From: Chloroflexi bacterium TSY | GTDB lineage: Bacteria; Chloroflexota; Anaerolineae; Caldilineales; Caldilineaceae | Reading direction: 5' to 3' | Assembly (NCBI GenBank): GCA_019217005.1 | Contig: JAHBNG010000048.1 | Coordinates: 31,220-95,219 of the forward strand | DNA: 64,000 bases | In this document: piece by piece, positions 48,817 through 57,244 of the stretch | How positions within the stretch are numbered: the stretch's first letter is position 1 | Layout of the letters: each line of letters opens with the position of its first letter | Notes under the pieces: generated by a model | Seen by the model: the letters and a program-made list of their open reading frames with translations, nothing else | What the model was told of the DNA's origin: nothing | Databases searched by the model: none | Position numbers and translations under genes: made by a program

Positions 48817-50317
48817 CTTTACTTTCTGGTAAAAGAAAAGAGATGAGAAATGTGACAAAAAGCGGTTAGCAGTTCATCCTAAAGGTAGAGAACCCAAAAA
48901 GGAGGAAGGAATGCTAACCGCGCCAGAAATAACTATAGCAGTACTGATGAATGTATTGCAAGTAACGCCGATGGGAACAAACGTAAATGTAATGCGTCTG
49001 ATGTGGGCAATGCTGAATGGGTCGTTTCTGAAAAGTCGAGGAGCAATCCATAGCGCATTGAAAGAAAGCGGGTTTGAAGATGAGGAGCTCCGGCGAAGCT
49101 GGTGGAGCTTTCGATATGGATCATGGGATATCACAAGTCTGCTGGGGTCGTGGCAAGAAGAAGTGGAGTGGAAAGGGGAATGGGAGGCAAAAAAGTTAGA
49201 AGGGTACCGAGTGAAAAGCATAGATATCACAGGGTTCTGGCGACCGAAGCTGCAAGGGAAAGTGAACCGACTCTATAACTCAACGGCTCGTCGGGCATTG
49301 CCCGCGCTCATCTTTGGAGTGATGATAAGCTCGGGGGAGATAGGCGGGAAGCGAGTGCCACTGCTCAAGGCAATCATGAGATGCACGGTTGGAACAAAGG
49401 AAAGTGAGTTTCGGAAAAAGCTGCTGAAAGAGACGAAGAAATCACTGGAGTCAGACGAAGTGGCGGTGGTCGATGCCGGGTTTACAATCAGAGAAATGCT
49501 AGAAAGCGGCATAGACCGATTTGTCCTGCGGGAAGCGATTAACTGCACAGTGCGCCGCAATGAGTTCCCCAAACGCAAAGAAAAAAAGGCAGACCACCTG
49601 AATATGGTGATATTGTGCGACCGCTCTCTCGCAGCTATAAGGGAAAGCGACTCGAGGCTACAACTCCGGACTCGTCTGGTCGCTTTCTCTATAGTGGTCG
49701 CCTGATTTGCTATCAAGCATGGCACAATCTCGTCCCCAGAACAACCAAGGTGGATACAGCCAACCGTACCTACTCGATTTACGTCATTCAGGATCCGGCC
49801 TACAACACACCTTTGGTTTTGGCGACCGTTATGACTTTGCAGCCTGAAACCATTTATCTTGTCTACCTGGAACGCTGGCCTGTTGAACCTCCCCCCTTGG
49901 CTTCCAAGCAGATGATTGGCTTACATCGTCAATTTGTTCATGCCGATGAGGCTTGTTTCCGCTTACCTGAACTGGGGCTGCTGGCTGGCAATCTTCTTTC
50001 CCATTTAGCCGCTTCTCTTCCTCCCATACCGACTGGCTACTGGGCTCGAGAGCCTCAATCCACTCCCGGCAGGCTGCGCCGTGTTCTCTCGAGTGCTCTT
50101 TTTCCAACTCCTGACCAACTCGACCCTGACTTTCGGAAAAAGGCCTCGGTTTCACACCATTTCCCTAAAGGCGTTCTCGCTCATCGCCGCCTCAATGCCG
50201 CTGCTTAAACTAGCCGAGCACTATTTTTACATTTTATCCCGTTTTTTCAGGGTGGATTCTTTTTTCCGCCCCTTTCGGTTTGCCCTTTGTCACTCAAGCC
50301 TTTACCAGAAAGTAAAG
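48817..50317. mobile_element. 1.5-kb IS, copy 1
   Basis: 1501 bp with 17-bp ends CTTTACTTTCTGGTAAA and its complement. ATCAG at 48812-48816 and 50318-50322 is the 5-bp target duplication. Nearly identical to copy 2 at 55369-56874. Confidence 0.96.
48911..50208 (+). pseudogene. DDE transposase of the 1.5-kb IS, copy 1 (frameshift)
   Basis: Transposase of about 432 aa if restored. DDE-like acidic residues: SIDITGFWRP (first Asp), VAVVDAGFTIREM (second Asp) and YLVYLERWPVEP (Glu). The frame is broken at a run of seven A near 49578-49584; copy 2 has five A there and stays in frame. G-run and C-run are in frame in this copy. IS family not assigned with certainty (IS4-superfamily-like by the YLVYLERW context). 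AAAAAGGAGGAAGG upstream of ATG 48911 is a strong ribosome-binding site. Confidence 0.85.
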
Positions 50318-50336
50318 ATCAGACGAAAGTGGGCAA

Positions 50337-50422
50337 CTATACTTTGCTCTGTATGAAAATCGGAGTTAGCCTCTCTGGTAGAACAAAGAAAAACTCCGGT
50401 TTTCATCACAACCGCAGGATAG
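50337..50422. mobile_element. 86-bp MITE sharing ends with the DUF1670 cassette
   Basis: Begins CTATACTTTGCTCTGTATG and ends TCATCACAACCGCAGGATAG. The first 22 bases are identical to the right end of the cassette at 25117-26856 (complement). Inner stem CGGAGTT...AACTCCG. Confidence 0.88.
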
Positions 50423-50530
50423 TTCATTCTTCTCTCTAGCGAGAGTGACTGTTTGCACACTTTTCATAGATGAGCCAAAATAAAACGAATAAAATGATAA
50501 TTAAGCGTTAATTGTATACATTTGTGGTGA

Positions 50531-51589
50531 ATGAGTCATAAAAGCATGTCATTAGAATTCAATCACTTTCCACTCCTTTGTCCAGTCTGCCATGCATTGC
50601 TTCAACGAAATGAACGTGCCTTTTCGTGTCGTCAACTCCACTCATTTGATGTAGCCCGTGAAGGACATGTCAACTTACTGCAGACAAAGCGGAAACGCAA
50701 AGTAATGGGCGACACCAAAGAGATGCTCCGCGCACGGAGAGCATTTCTAGAGAAAGATTATTATTACCTGCTTTCTGATGGTATAAATAGATGGATTGGA
50801 GACCATATTGGGGAACAAGTGACGAAAACGAAACACCGAGAAGAGCAAGACCAAAGAAAGAAATGCAGTGAAACAAGATGGATGGATAAAGGAATGAAAC
50901 CTGATAATGTATTCCATATTGTTGATATAGGCTGTGGAGAAGGTTATTATCTAGGTCGGCTCTCCAACTTTCTAGCTCAAACTTACCCTGATGTTCTTAT
51001 AAGATATTGCGGAGTCGATTTGGCCAAAGATGCAGCACGCTATGCTGCCAAACGATATACCCATCTGGCCCAAACGTCTTCTTTGGTCTGTAGAGAAGTG
51101 GTTGACGATCGTTTTTCGAAACAAACAGATCAGCAGATGCTCTTTATTGTTGCAGATGTGACCAAACGCTTACTCTTTCCGACTGCTGGTCAACAGACGC
51201 ATGAATATAGAGGAATCGATATTGTCTTGAACATATCTGCTCCTCGAAATCCACAAGAGTTTGCGCGTGTCATGGCGCATGGAGGTCTACTCATTATTGT
51301 GATTCCAATGCCGGATCATCTGGCCCAACTGCGGTCTGAATTTGGTCTACTCAATATCGAAGAAGCCAAACGCGAGAAGATCGTTGTCCAACTTGAGCGG
51401 GATTTTCAGCTGGCAAAAAGCCGAGTCATCCGCTCGACAGTCGAGCTAAAAACGGTTGATCTGCATAACTTGATTCATATGACGCCAAACCACTGGCACC
51501 TCTCAAACAAGATACAATCCCAAATTGAATCCAAGCCGCAGTTTACCACAACTTTCAATTTTGAGATGTTACAATTTCGTAAGATTTAG
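50531..51589 (+). CDS. 23S rRNA (guanine-N1) methyltransferase, RlmA-like
   Basis: SAM-dependent rRNA methyltransferase (352 aa) of the RlmA family, which methylates G745 or G748 of 23S rRNA. The N-terminal zinc finger is LLCPVCHALL...FSCRQLHSFDVAREGHVNLL with CxxC and CxxxH; motif I is HIVDIGCGEGYYLGRL. A long hydrophilic insertion (TKTKHREEQDQRKKCSETRW, about residues 97-118) separates the zinc region from the catalytic domain, and the protein is longer than the usual ~270 aa. The stop TAG is the first part of a palindromic repeat. Confidence 0.88.
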   Translation: MSHKSMSLEFNHFPLLCPVCHALLQRNERAFSCRQLHSFDVAREGHVNLLQTKRKRKVMGDTKEMLRARRAFLEKDYYYLLSDGINRWIGDHIGEQVTKTKHREEQDQRKKCSETRWMDKGMKPDNVFHIVDIGCGEGYYLGRLSNFLAQTYPDVLIRYCGVDLAKDAARYAAKRYTHLAQTSSLVCREVVDDRFSKQTDQQMLFIVADVTKRLLFPTAGQQTHEYRGIDIVLNISAPRNPQEFARVMAHGGLLIIVIPMPDHLAQLRSEFGLLNIEEAKREKIVVQLERDFQLAKSRVIRSTVELKTVDLHNLIHMTPNHWHLSNKIQSQIESKPQFTTTFNFEMLQFRKI

Positions 51590-51670
51590 AACCTATCCGA
51601 AAAATGGTTGTGAGTCCAACCAGCCTCTCGGGCCGAATGCTTGGCATAGAACTTTTCGGATAAGCACTTA
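51586..51670. repeat. CTTATCCGAAAAG-type palindrome at rlmA 3' end
   Basis: TTAGAACCTATCCGAAAAAT to ACTTTTCGGATAAGCACTTA. The last bases are close to the ribosome-binding site of the gene at 51679. Confidence 0.9.
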
Positions 51671-51678
51671 GGGAACAT

Positions 51679-52869
51679 ATGCTCACCCAATATCCACCTC
51701 TCACAATTTTACGAATTCGCTGGTCCCTAATTTTGATGATCTATGGTGTGGCCGTCTTTGTCGGTTACGGCCTCATTCAATCATCTTGGCAACAGACGTT
51801 TGCTCGTCATTGGGTCATTTGGGCAACCCTCTCTGTGATTTGTCAGTTGGGGATACTGTGGTGGGGATTGAAGCACAATCGTCGTCACAATGAAGCTGTG
51901 CTCCTGCCAACACTTGGTTATGGCAATACGTTGACCTTGCTGCGCGGTCTGGGACTTTGCTTCATGGCGGGCTTTCTCTTCGCCCCACGTCCCCCTGGGT
52001 TCTTGGCCTGGGCACCTCCTCTGCTCTATGCTGCGTCTTGCCTCATTGATTATCTGGATGGCTATGTTGCGCGCCTGACCGGTCACACAACGGTGCTCGG
52101 TGAGATTTTGGATATGGAATTTGATGGCATTGGGATGCTGATTGTGATTGTACTCGGAATTCAATATGGTCAACTGCCTATTTGGTATCTCATATTAGGA
52201 TTGGGTCGTCAATTGTTTATCTTTGGCATCTGGCTCCGTCAACGACAAAATCTTCCGGTTTATGAGATGACAGAGAGCCATTATCGTCGCATTATCGCCG
52301 GTTTTCAGATGGGATTTATGTCCGTGATCTTGTGGCCCGTCTTTATGCCGCCAACCACAACTTTGGCAAGCATACTCTTTGCCATTCCTCTGGCCGGAAG
52401 TTTTCTGCGTGATTGGTTTGTCGTTAGCGGTCAAATTGATCCACGAACAGCTAGATATCAGTATTGGCGCAAAATAATGAAGAAGATCTTGGAAGGATGG
52501 CTCCCTCTGCTGTGCCGTCTGGTTGCTGGCGGAGTTGTTCTTTTTCTGCTTAGCCAAGAGTTTCCATCCTTTACCGCTTGGCAGACATATCTGCGACAGG
52601 CTGAACCGATATACTTTGCATGGCTGCTGACAATCTTGGCAATTTTGAGCCCGCTGGCTATGGGGTTATTTCTGTTGGGGATCCTTGGCCGTATCAATGC
52701 CATCGTCATGATTGGTTTGGCCAGTCTGGACATTTTTGCAACAAAATTCGATCCATGGACAAACGGTCTTTTGCTGGCTTGTGCTATCTGGGTATTACAG
52801 TTGGGGAGCGGTTACTGGGCTTTGTGGGCGTTCGAAGAATCTTGGCTACGGCGGCGGGTCGGTGAGTAG
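51679..52869 (+). CDS. CDP-alcohol phosphatidyltransferase family membrane protein
   Basis: Polytopic membrane enzyme (396 aa). The CDP-alcohol phosphotransferase signature is visible as CLIDYLDGYVARLTGHTTVLGEILDMEFDG (pattern DGxxAR...GxxxD...D, about residues 115-145). The C-terminal ~150 residues carry extra membrane helices. Likely makes a phospholipid from CDP-diacylglycerol and an alcohol; the alcohol is unknown. The stop overlaps the next gene's GTG start by 8 nt. Confidence 0.85.
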   Translation: MLTQYPPLTILRIRWSLILMIYGVAVFVGYGLIQSSWQQTFARHWVIWATLSVICQLGILWWGLKHNRRHNEAVLLPTLGYGNTLTLLRGLGLCFMAGFLFAPRPPGFLAWAPPLLYAASCLIDYLDGYVARLTGHTTVLGEILDMEFDGIGMLIVIVLGIQYGQLPIWYLILGLGRQLFIFGIWLRQRQNLPVYEMTESHYRRIIAGFQMGFMSVILWPVFMPPTTTLASILFAIPLAGSFLRDWFVVSGQIDPRTARYQYWRKIMKKILEGWLPLLCRLVAGGVVLFLLSQEFPSFTAWQTYLRQAEPIYFAWLLTILAILSPLAMGLFLLGILGRINAIVMIGLASLDIFATKFDPWTNGLLLACAIWVLQLGSGYWALWAFEESWLRRRVGE

Positions 52870-53971
52870 CTCGCGAAAGCCATTACTAGCGAGTGGCACA
52901 CATTTTCTGAGACGTGGTTCCTTTGTTTCATCGCGTCTTCTATTAGGTGTGATGGCGCTCGTTCTTCTCTGGCTTGCCTTGCGCTCGATCTCGTGGGTAG
53001 AGTTGCTCCAAATCCTAAGATCGATCAATCCTTGGCGGTTATTGCTTCTCATTCTGCTGAACGTCACAATTGTCGTTACGCTCAGCGCTCGTTGGTGGTA
53101 TTTTTTGCGGATTTTGGGGTATTCTCTGGAATATAGAACGCTTGTCCGCTACCGATTGGCAGGATTCGCCGTCAGCTATTTGACACCGGGGCCGCACTTT
53201 GGTGGTGAACCGCTTCAAGTTTATCTGGTTAAACGGCATTTGACTCATGCGGAAAAAGGTCGTACCACTTCTTCAAGAACGAGTTCTGAGCAAAATGATT
53301 CTGAAGATCCCATTGCCATATCAAATGAGAGGGCGATGGCCGCTGTGCTTGCATCAATCACATTGGACAAAGCATTCGATTTACTCTTTAACTTCCTCTT
53401 CCTGCTGGGCGGCACCATCTTCGTATTGCGGCAAGAGTTGTTGGCAGATCGACTGGCTTTCTGGCATATTTCTTATGTCGTTGCGCTCTTGTTCTTCCCA
53501 CTTGCACTGCTTGTTGCATATTCGTTGGGTCGCCATCCGATATCGGATGGGCTAGAGAAAGTCATGCGGTTGGGGCGATTTGAGAGCTCTCACCTGCTCT
53601 CCCGCTTGCACGAAATCTCCCGCCAAAGCGAAGAACGGGTCGTTTGGTTCTGCCAAGAACGCCCCGATGCTCTCTTCATTGCAACCCTGGTATCACTTGG
53701 CAATTGGGGGTTGTTGATCGGAGAATTTTGGTTTGCTACTTATGTCGTGGGCATGTCTGGTGCGTTTATTGATGCGCTCTTCGTCCTCATTGCTACACGC
53801 ATCGCCATCCTGTTGCCAATGCCAGCGGGTGTGGGGGCACTCGAAGCGAGTCTTGTTCTTGCAATGAATGTCCTGGGACTGAATCCCGCCTATGGCATCA
53901 GCCTTGGGGTTTTGATCCGTTCACGCGATCTAATCGTTGGGATCGTTGGCTTATGGTTGGTGAAAGAGTAA
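52862..53971 (+). CDS. LPG-synthase-TM/UPF0104 flippase-like membrane protein
   Basis: Membrane protein (369 aa) of the lysylphosphatidylglycerol synthase transmembrane family (UPF0104). GTG at 52862 is chosen because it overlaps the upstream stop and removes an unrelated N-terminal shadow. Family marks: SYLTPGPHFGGEPLQVYLV, ASITLDKAFDLLF and the C-terminal LLPMPAGVGALEASLVLAM. Such proteins act in lipid-linked glycan or phospholipid handling; with the CDP-alcohol enzyme it forms a two-gene lipid module. Confidence 0.87.
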   Translation: MSSSRKPLLASGTHFLRRGSFVSSRLLLGVMALVLLWLALRSISWVELLQILRSINPWRLLLLILLNVTIVVTLSARWWYFLRILGYSLEYRTLVRYRLAGFAVSYLTPGPHFGGEPLQVYLVKRHLTHAEKGRTTSSRTSSEQNDSEDPIAISNERAMAAVLASITLDKAFDLLFNFLFLLGGTIFVLRQELLADRLAFWHISYVVALLFFPLALLVAYSLGRHPISDGLEKVMRLGRFESSHLLSRLHEISRQSEERVVWFCQERPDALFIATLVSLGNWGLLIGEFWFATYVVGMSGAFIDALFVLIATRIAILLPMPAGVGALEASLVLAMNVLGLNPAYGISLGVLIRSRDLIVGIVGLWLVKE

Positions 53972-54354
53972 GGTTATGTTATGAGAGATAAAACCAAAAC
54001 AACTATTCTTCGTATTGGGTATTGTGACTGTGGATATTTCTCAAGGCTCATCTACGTAAACCCGAGAAAGTATTTGGACGCAGATTGATTGGATTTTCAG
54101 GAATTTCATCTGTGTTTATCCTGAAAATCCGCGTCCGATTTCTGATTTCTTTCTGGCTTTCACTTAAGAAAATTGTGCAGTCCTCTCTTTTTGCCCAGGG
54201 ATAAAATCGTTTGTCTGCCTAATTTCGTCCGATGAGCGTTCCTCAGGAATGACGATTAAATAATTCATCGATGTCATTCTCGAGTGAAACGAAGAATCTT
54301 CGATGAGTTATTTAATTCCGAATCCTCATTGTAGAAGGGAAGGATAGAAAACTC
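53972..54354. repeat. Intergenic gap with an inverted repeat
   Basis: TTAAATAATTCATCGA (54249-) pairs with TCGATGAGTTATTTAA (-54316), enclosing TGTCATTCTCGAG...GAAGAATCT as in 28690-28742. Elsewhere nothing recognised. Confidence 0.6.
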
Positions 54355-55398
54355 ATGCAAAGCATATCCGAATTATCACCGCCTCCCCACCTGTCAAAAT
54401 ACCTTTGGCGTCACGTGCAAAAAAGTGATAGCGCCGCTATTCTAGATATGATGGCCAGCGCCGCAGAAGCAGGACAGGCTGAATCTGTCGCCTCAGAAGA
54501 AAGAATTGCGGCACTTTTTGACATGCTCGGTGAACGGGTTGTCACAGATACACGAACGGCCCTTGACGACACCGGAACGATCGCGGCCCTGGCCCTCATC
54601 TTCTTCTCGCCAGACGAAGAGCAACATGTTGCCATGATCGATGGTGAGGTACATGTCGACCATCGTGGGTTGGGGCTTGGTGGCTATATTCTCGATTGGA
54701 TGGAGACACGCGTGCGTCAGGAACATGCAAAAATCAGCGACGAGTTGCCGCAGTTGTTGCGGACGTCTTGCGCCGAGCATCAGACAGATCAAATTGCGTT
54801 GTTTGAGAGTAAAGGATTTGAACCCGTTCGGCATTCTTACAAGATGCAGCGCAGACTAGCAGACCCAATTGCAGAACGCCCATTGCCTGCGGGACTAAGA
54901 TTTGTTCCGTGGCGAGAAGAATTGAACTTGTCGCTCATGCATGCTTTCAACGATGCTTTTCGGGGTCACTGGGGATTGCCCCGCATGAATGAAGAGCTTT
55001 GGCATCAATTCTTCACCGGGGTGCCACAATTCCGGGGTGATTTGACATATTTAGCGATGGAAGAAGAGACCATCGTGGGCTTCTGTCTCAACTGGGTCAA
55101 CGAGAGCCAGAACAGACAGAGCGGTGTTCTGGAAGGTTGGATCGAGGCGATCGGTGTGATTCCCGACTGGCGGGGACGTGGTGTTGCTTCCTCGCTGATG
55201 GCAAAGGCGTTGAATGCCTTTGCGGCGGAAGGGTTAGAACAGGTCGCCTTGGATGTGGATACACAGAATCCGACAGGTGCGCTGCGCCTCTATGAGAAAT
55301 CAGGATTTCAAGCTGCCAAAACAAAGATCACCTTTGTCAAGAATCTAAAATCTGATCCCTCGCATAAACTTTACTTTCTGGTAAAAGAAAAGAGATGA
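54355..55398 (+). CDS. Tandem GNAT acetyltransferase, 3' end rewritten by an IS
   Basis: Two GNAT domains in one 347-aa chain, like MshD-type proteins. The first (about 15-165) has the acetyl-CoA loop VDHRGLGLGGYILDWM, the second (about 185-335) has VIPDWRGRGVASSLMAKALN followed by ALRLYEKSGF. The natural end was SDPSHKKG and stop; the IS at 55369 replaced the last residues by LYFLVKEKR. This barely affects the fold. Substrate unknown. Confidence 0.88.
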   Translation: MQSISELSPPPHLSKYLWRHVQKSDSAAILDMMASAAEAGQAESVASEERIAALFDMLGERVVTDTRTALDDTGTIAALALIFFSPDEEQHVAMIDGEVHVDHRGLGLGGYILDWMETRVRQEHAKISDELPQLLRTSCAEHQTDQIALFESKGFEPVRHSYKMQRRLADPIAERPLPAGLRFVPWREELNLSLMHAFNDAFRGHWGLPRMNEELWHQFFTGVPQFRGDLTYLAMEEETIVGFCLNWVNESQNRQSGVLEGWIEAIGVIPDWRGRGVASSLMAKALNAFAAEGLEQVALDVDTQNPTGALRLYEKSGFQAAKTKITFVKNLKSDPSHKLYFLVKEKR

Positions 55399-56874
55399 GG
55401 TGAGAAATGTGACAAAAAGCGGTTAGCAGTTCATCCTAAAGGTAGAGAACCCAAAAAGGAGGAAGGAATGCTAACCGCGCCAGAAATAACTATAGCAGTA
55501 CTGATGAATGTATTGCAAGTAACGCCGATGGGAACAAACGTAAATGTAATGCGTCTGATGTGGGCAATGCGGAATGGGTCGTTTCTGAAAAGTCGAGGAG
55601 CAATCCATAGCGCATTGAAAGAAAGCGGGTTTGAAGATGAGGAGCTCCGGCGAAGCTGGTGGAGCTTTCGATATGGATCATGGGATATCACAAGTCTGCT
55701 GGGGTCGTGGCAAGAAGAAGTGGAGTGGAAAGGGGAATGGGAGGCAAAAAAGTTAGAAGGGTACCGAGTGAAAAGCATAGATATCACAGGGTTCTGGCGA
55801 CCGAAGCTGCAAGGGAAAGTGAACCGACTCTATAACTCAACGGCTCGTCGGGCATTGCCCGCGCTCATCTTTGGAGTGATGATAAGCTCGGGGGAGATAG
55901 GCGGGAAGCGAGTGCCACTGCTCAAGGCAATCATGAGATGCACGGTTGGAACAAAGGAAAGTGAGTTTCGGAAAAAGCTGCTGACAGAGACGAAGAAATC
56001 ACTGGAGTCAGACGAAGTGGCGGTGGTCGATGCCGGGTTTACAATCAGAGAAATGCTAGAAAGCGGCATAGACCGATTTGTCCTGCGGGGAAGCGATTAA
56101 CTGCACAGTGCGCCGCAATGAGTTCCCCAAACGCAAAGAAAAAGGCAGACCACCTGAATATGGTGATATTGTGCGACCGCTCTCTCGCAGCTATAAGGGA
56201 AAGCGACTCGAGGCTACAACTCCGGACTCGTCTGGTCGCTTTCTCTATAGTGGTCGCCTGATTTGCTATCAAGCATGGCACAATCTCGTCCCCAGAACAA
56301 CCAAGGTGGATACAGCCAACCGTACCTACTCGATTTACGTCATTCAGGATCCGGCCTACAACACACCTTTGGTTTTGGCGACCGTTATGACTTTGCAGCC
56401 TGAAACCATTTATCTTGTCTACCTGGAACGCTGGCCTGTTGAACCTCCCCCCCTTGGCTTCCAAGCAGATGATTGGCTTACATCGTCAATTTGTTCATGC
56501 CGATGAGGCTTGTTTCCGCTTACCTGAACTGGGGCTGCTGGCTGGCAATCTTCTTTCCCATTTAGCCGCTTCTCTTCCTCCCATACCGACTGGCTACTGG
56601 GCTCGAGAGCCTCAATCCACTCCCGGCAGGCTGCGCCGTGTTCTCTCGAGTGCTCTTTTTCCAACTCCTGACCAACTCGACCCTGACTTTCGGAAAAAGG
56701 CCTCGGTTTCACACCATTTCCCTAAAGGCGTTCTCGCTCATCGCCGCCTCAATGCCGCTGCTTAAACTAGCCGAGCACTATTTTTACATTTTATCCCGTT
56801 TTTTCAGGGTGGATTCTTTTTTCCGCCCCTTTCGGTTTGCCCTTTGTCACTCAAGCCTTTACCAGAAAGTAAAG
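55369..56874. mobile_element. 1.5-kb IS, copy 2
   Basis: 1506 bp, same ends as copy 1. ATAAA at 55364-55368 and 56875-56879 is the 5-bp target duplication. It lies in the last codons of the GNAT gene. Confidence 0.96.
55468..56765 (+). pseudogene. DDE transposase of the 1.5-kb IS, copy 2 (two frameshifts)
   Basis: Same transposase as copy 1, with GRPPEYGDIVRPLSR in frame across the A-run. It is broken by an extra G near 56086-56090 (GGGG versus GGG in copy 1) and an extra C near 56446-56452 (seven C versus six). Comparing the copies gives the intact reading with three G, five A and six C. Both copies are therefore inactive as written, or the runs are assembly or phase-variation sites. Confidence 0.85.
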
Positions 56875-56886
56875 ATAAAAAGGGAT

Positions 56887-57041
56887 GGGGTGGTTCATTT
56901 TAGGCGGACAATTAGGTTTACATTTTTGCAAAGAGAAAAGATGTTTATATTTTCTAATTTGAGCCATGCTCAGGCAGAAAATGACCTCATATAGATTTTT
57001 GTCTATGTATCAAAAGTGTAAACCTAATTCTGAACCACCCC
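56887..57041. mobile_element. 155-bp MITE
   Basis: GGGGTGGTTC...GAACCACCCC, flanked by AAAGGGAT at 56879-56886 and 57042-57049. It landed a few bases after the IS copy 2 target, in the former end of the GNAT gene. Confidence 0.97.
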
Positions 57042-57244
57042 AAAGGGATGAGTTTTTAGATTTGTATACAAAAAATGGTTGTCTGAGGAATTGTGTGGTT
57101 TTCAGTGGGTTAGTTGGTAGGTTGGTTAGTTGGTGGGTTGGGTGGTTAGATGGTTGGTGAACAAACCAGCAAACCAACTAACTATCCAACGTTTCCCACA
57201 CAAAACCTCAAAGAGCCCAAAACATATAGATTTATCTACTGTAC

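Noticed and set aside
52712..52861. Earlier start for the flippase-like gene
   Set aside because: The added 50 residues are a shadow of the upstream phosphotransferase frame.
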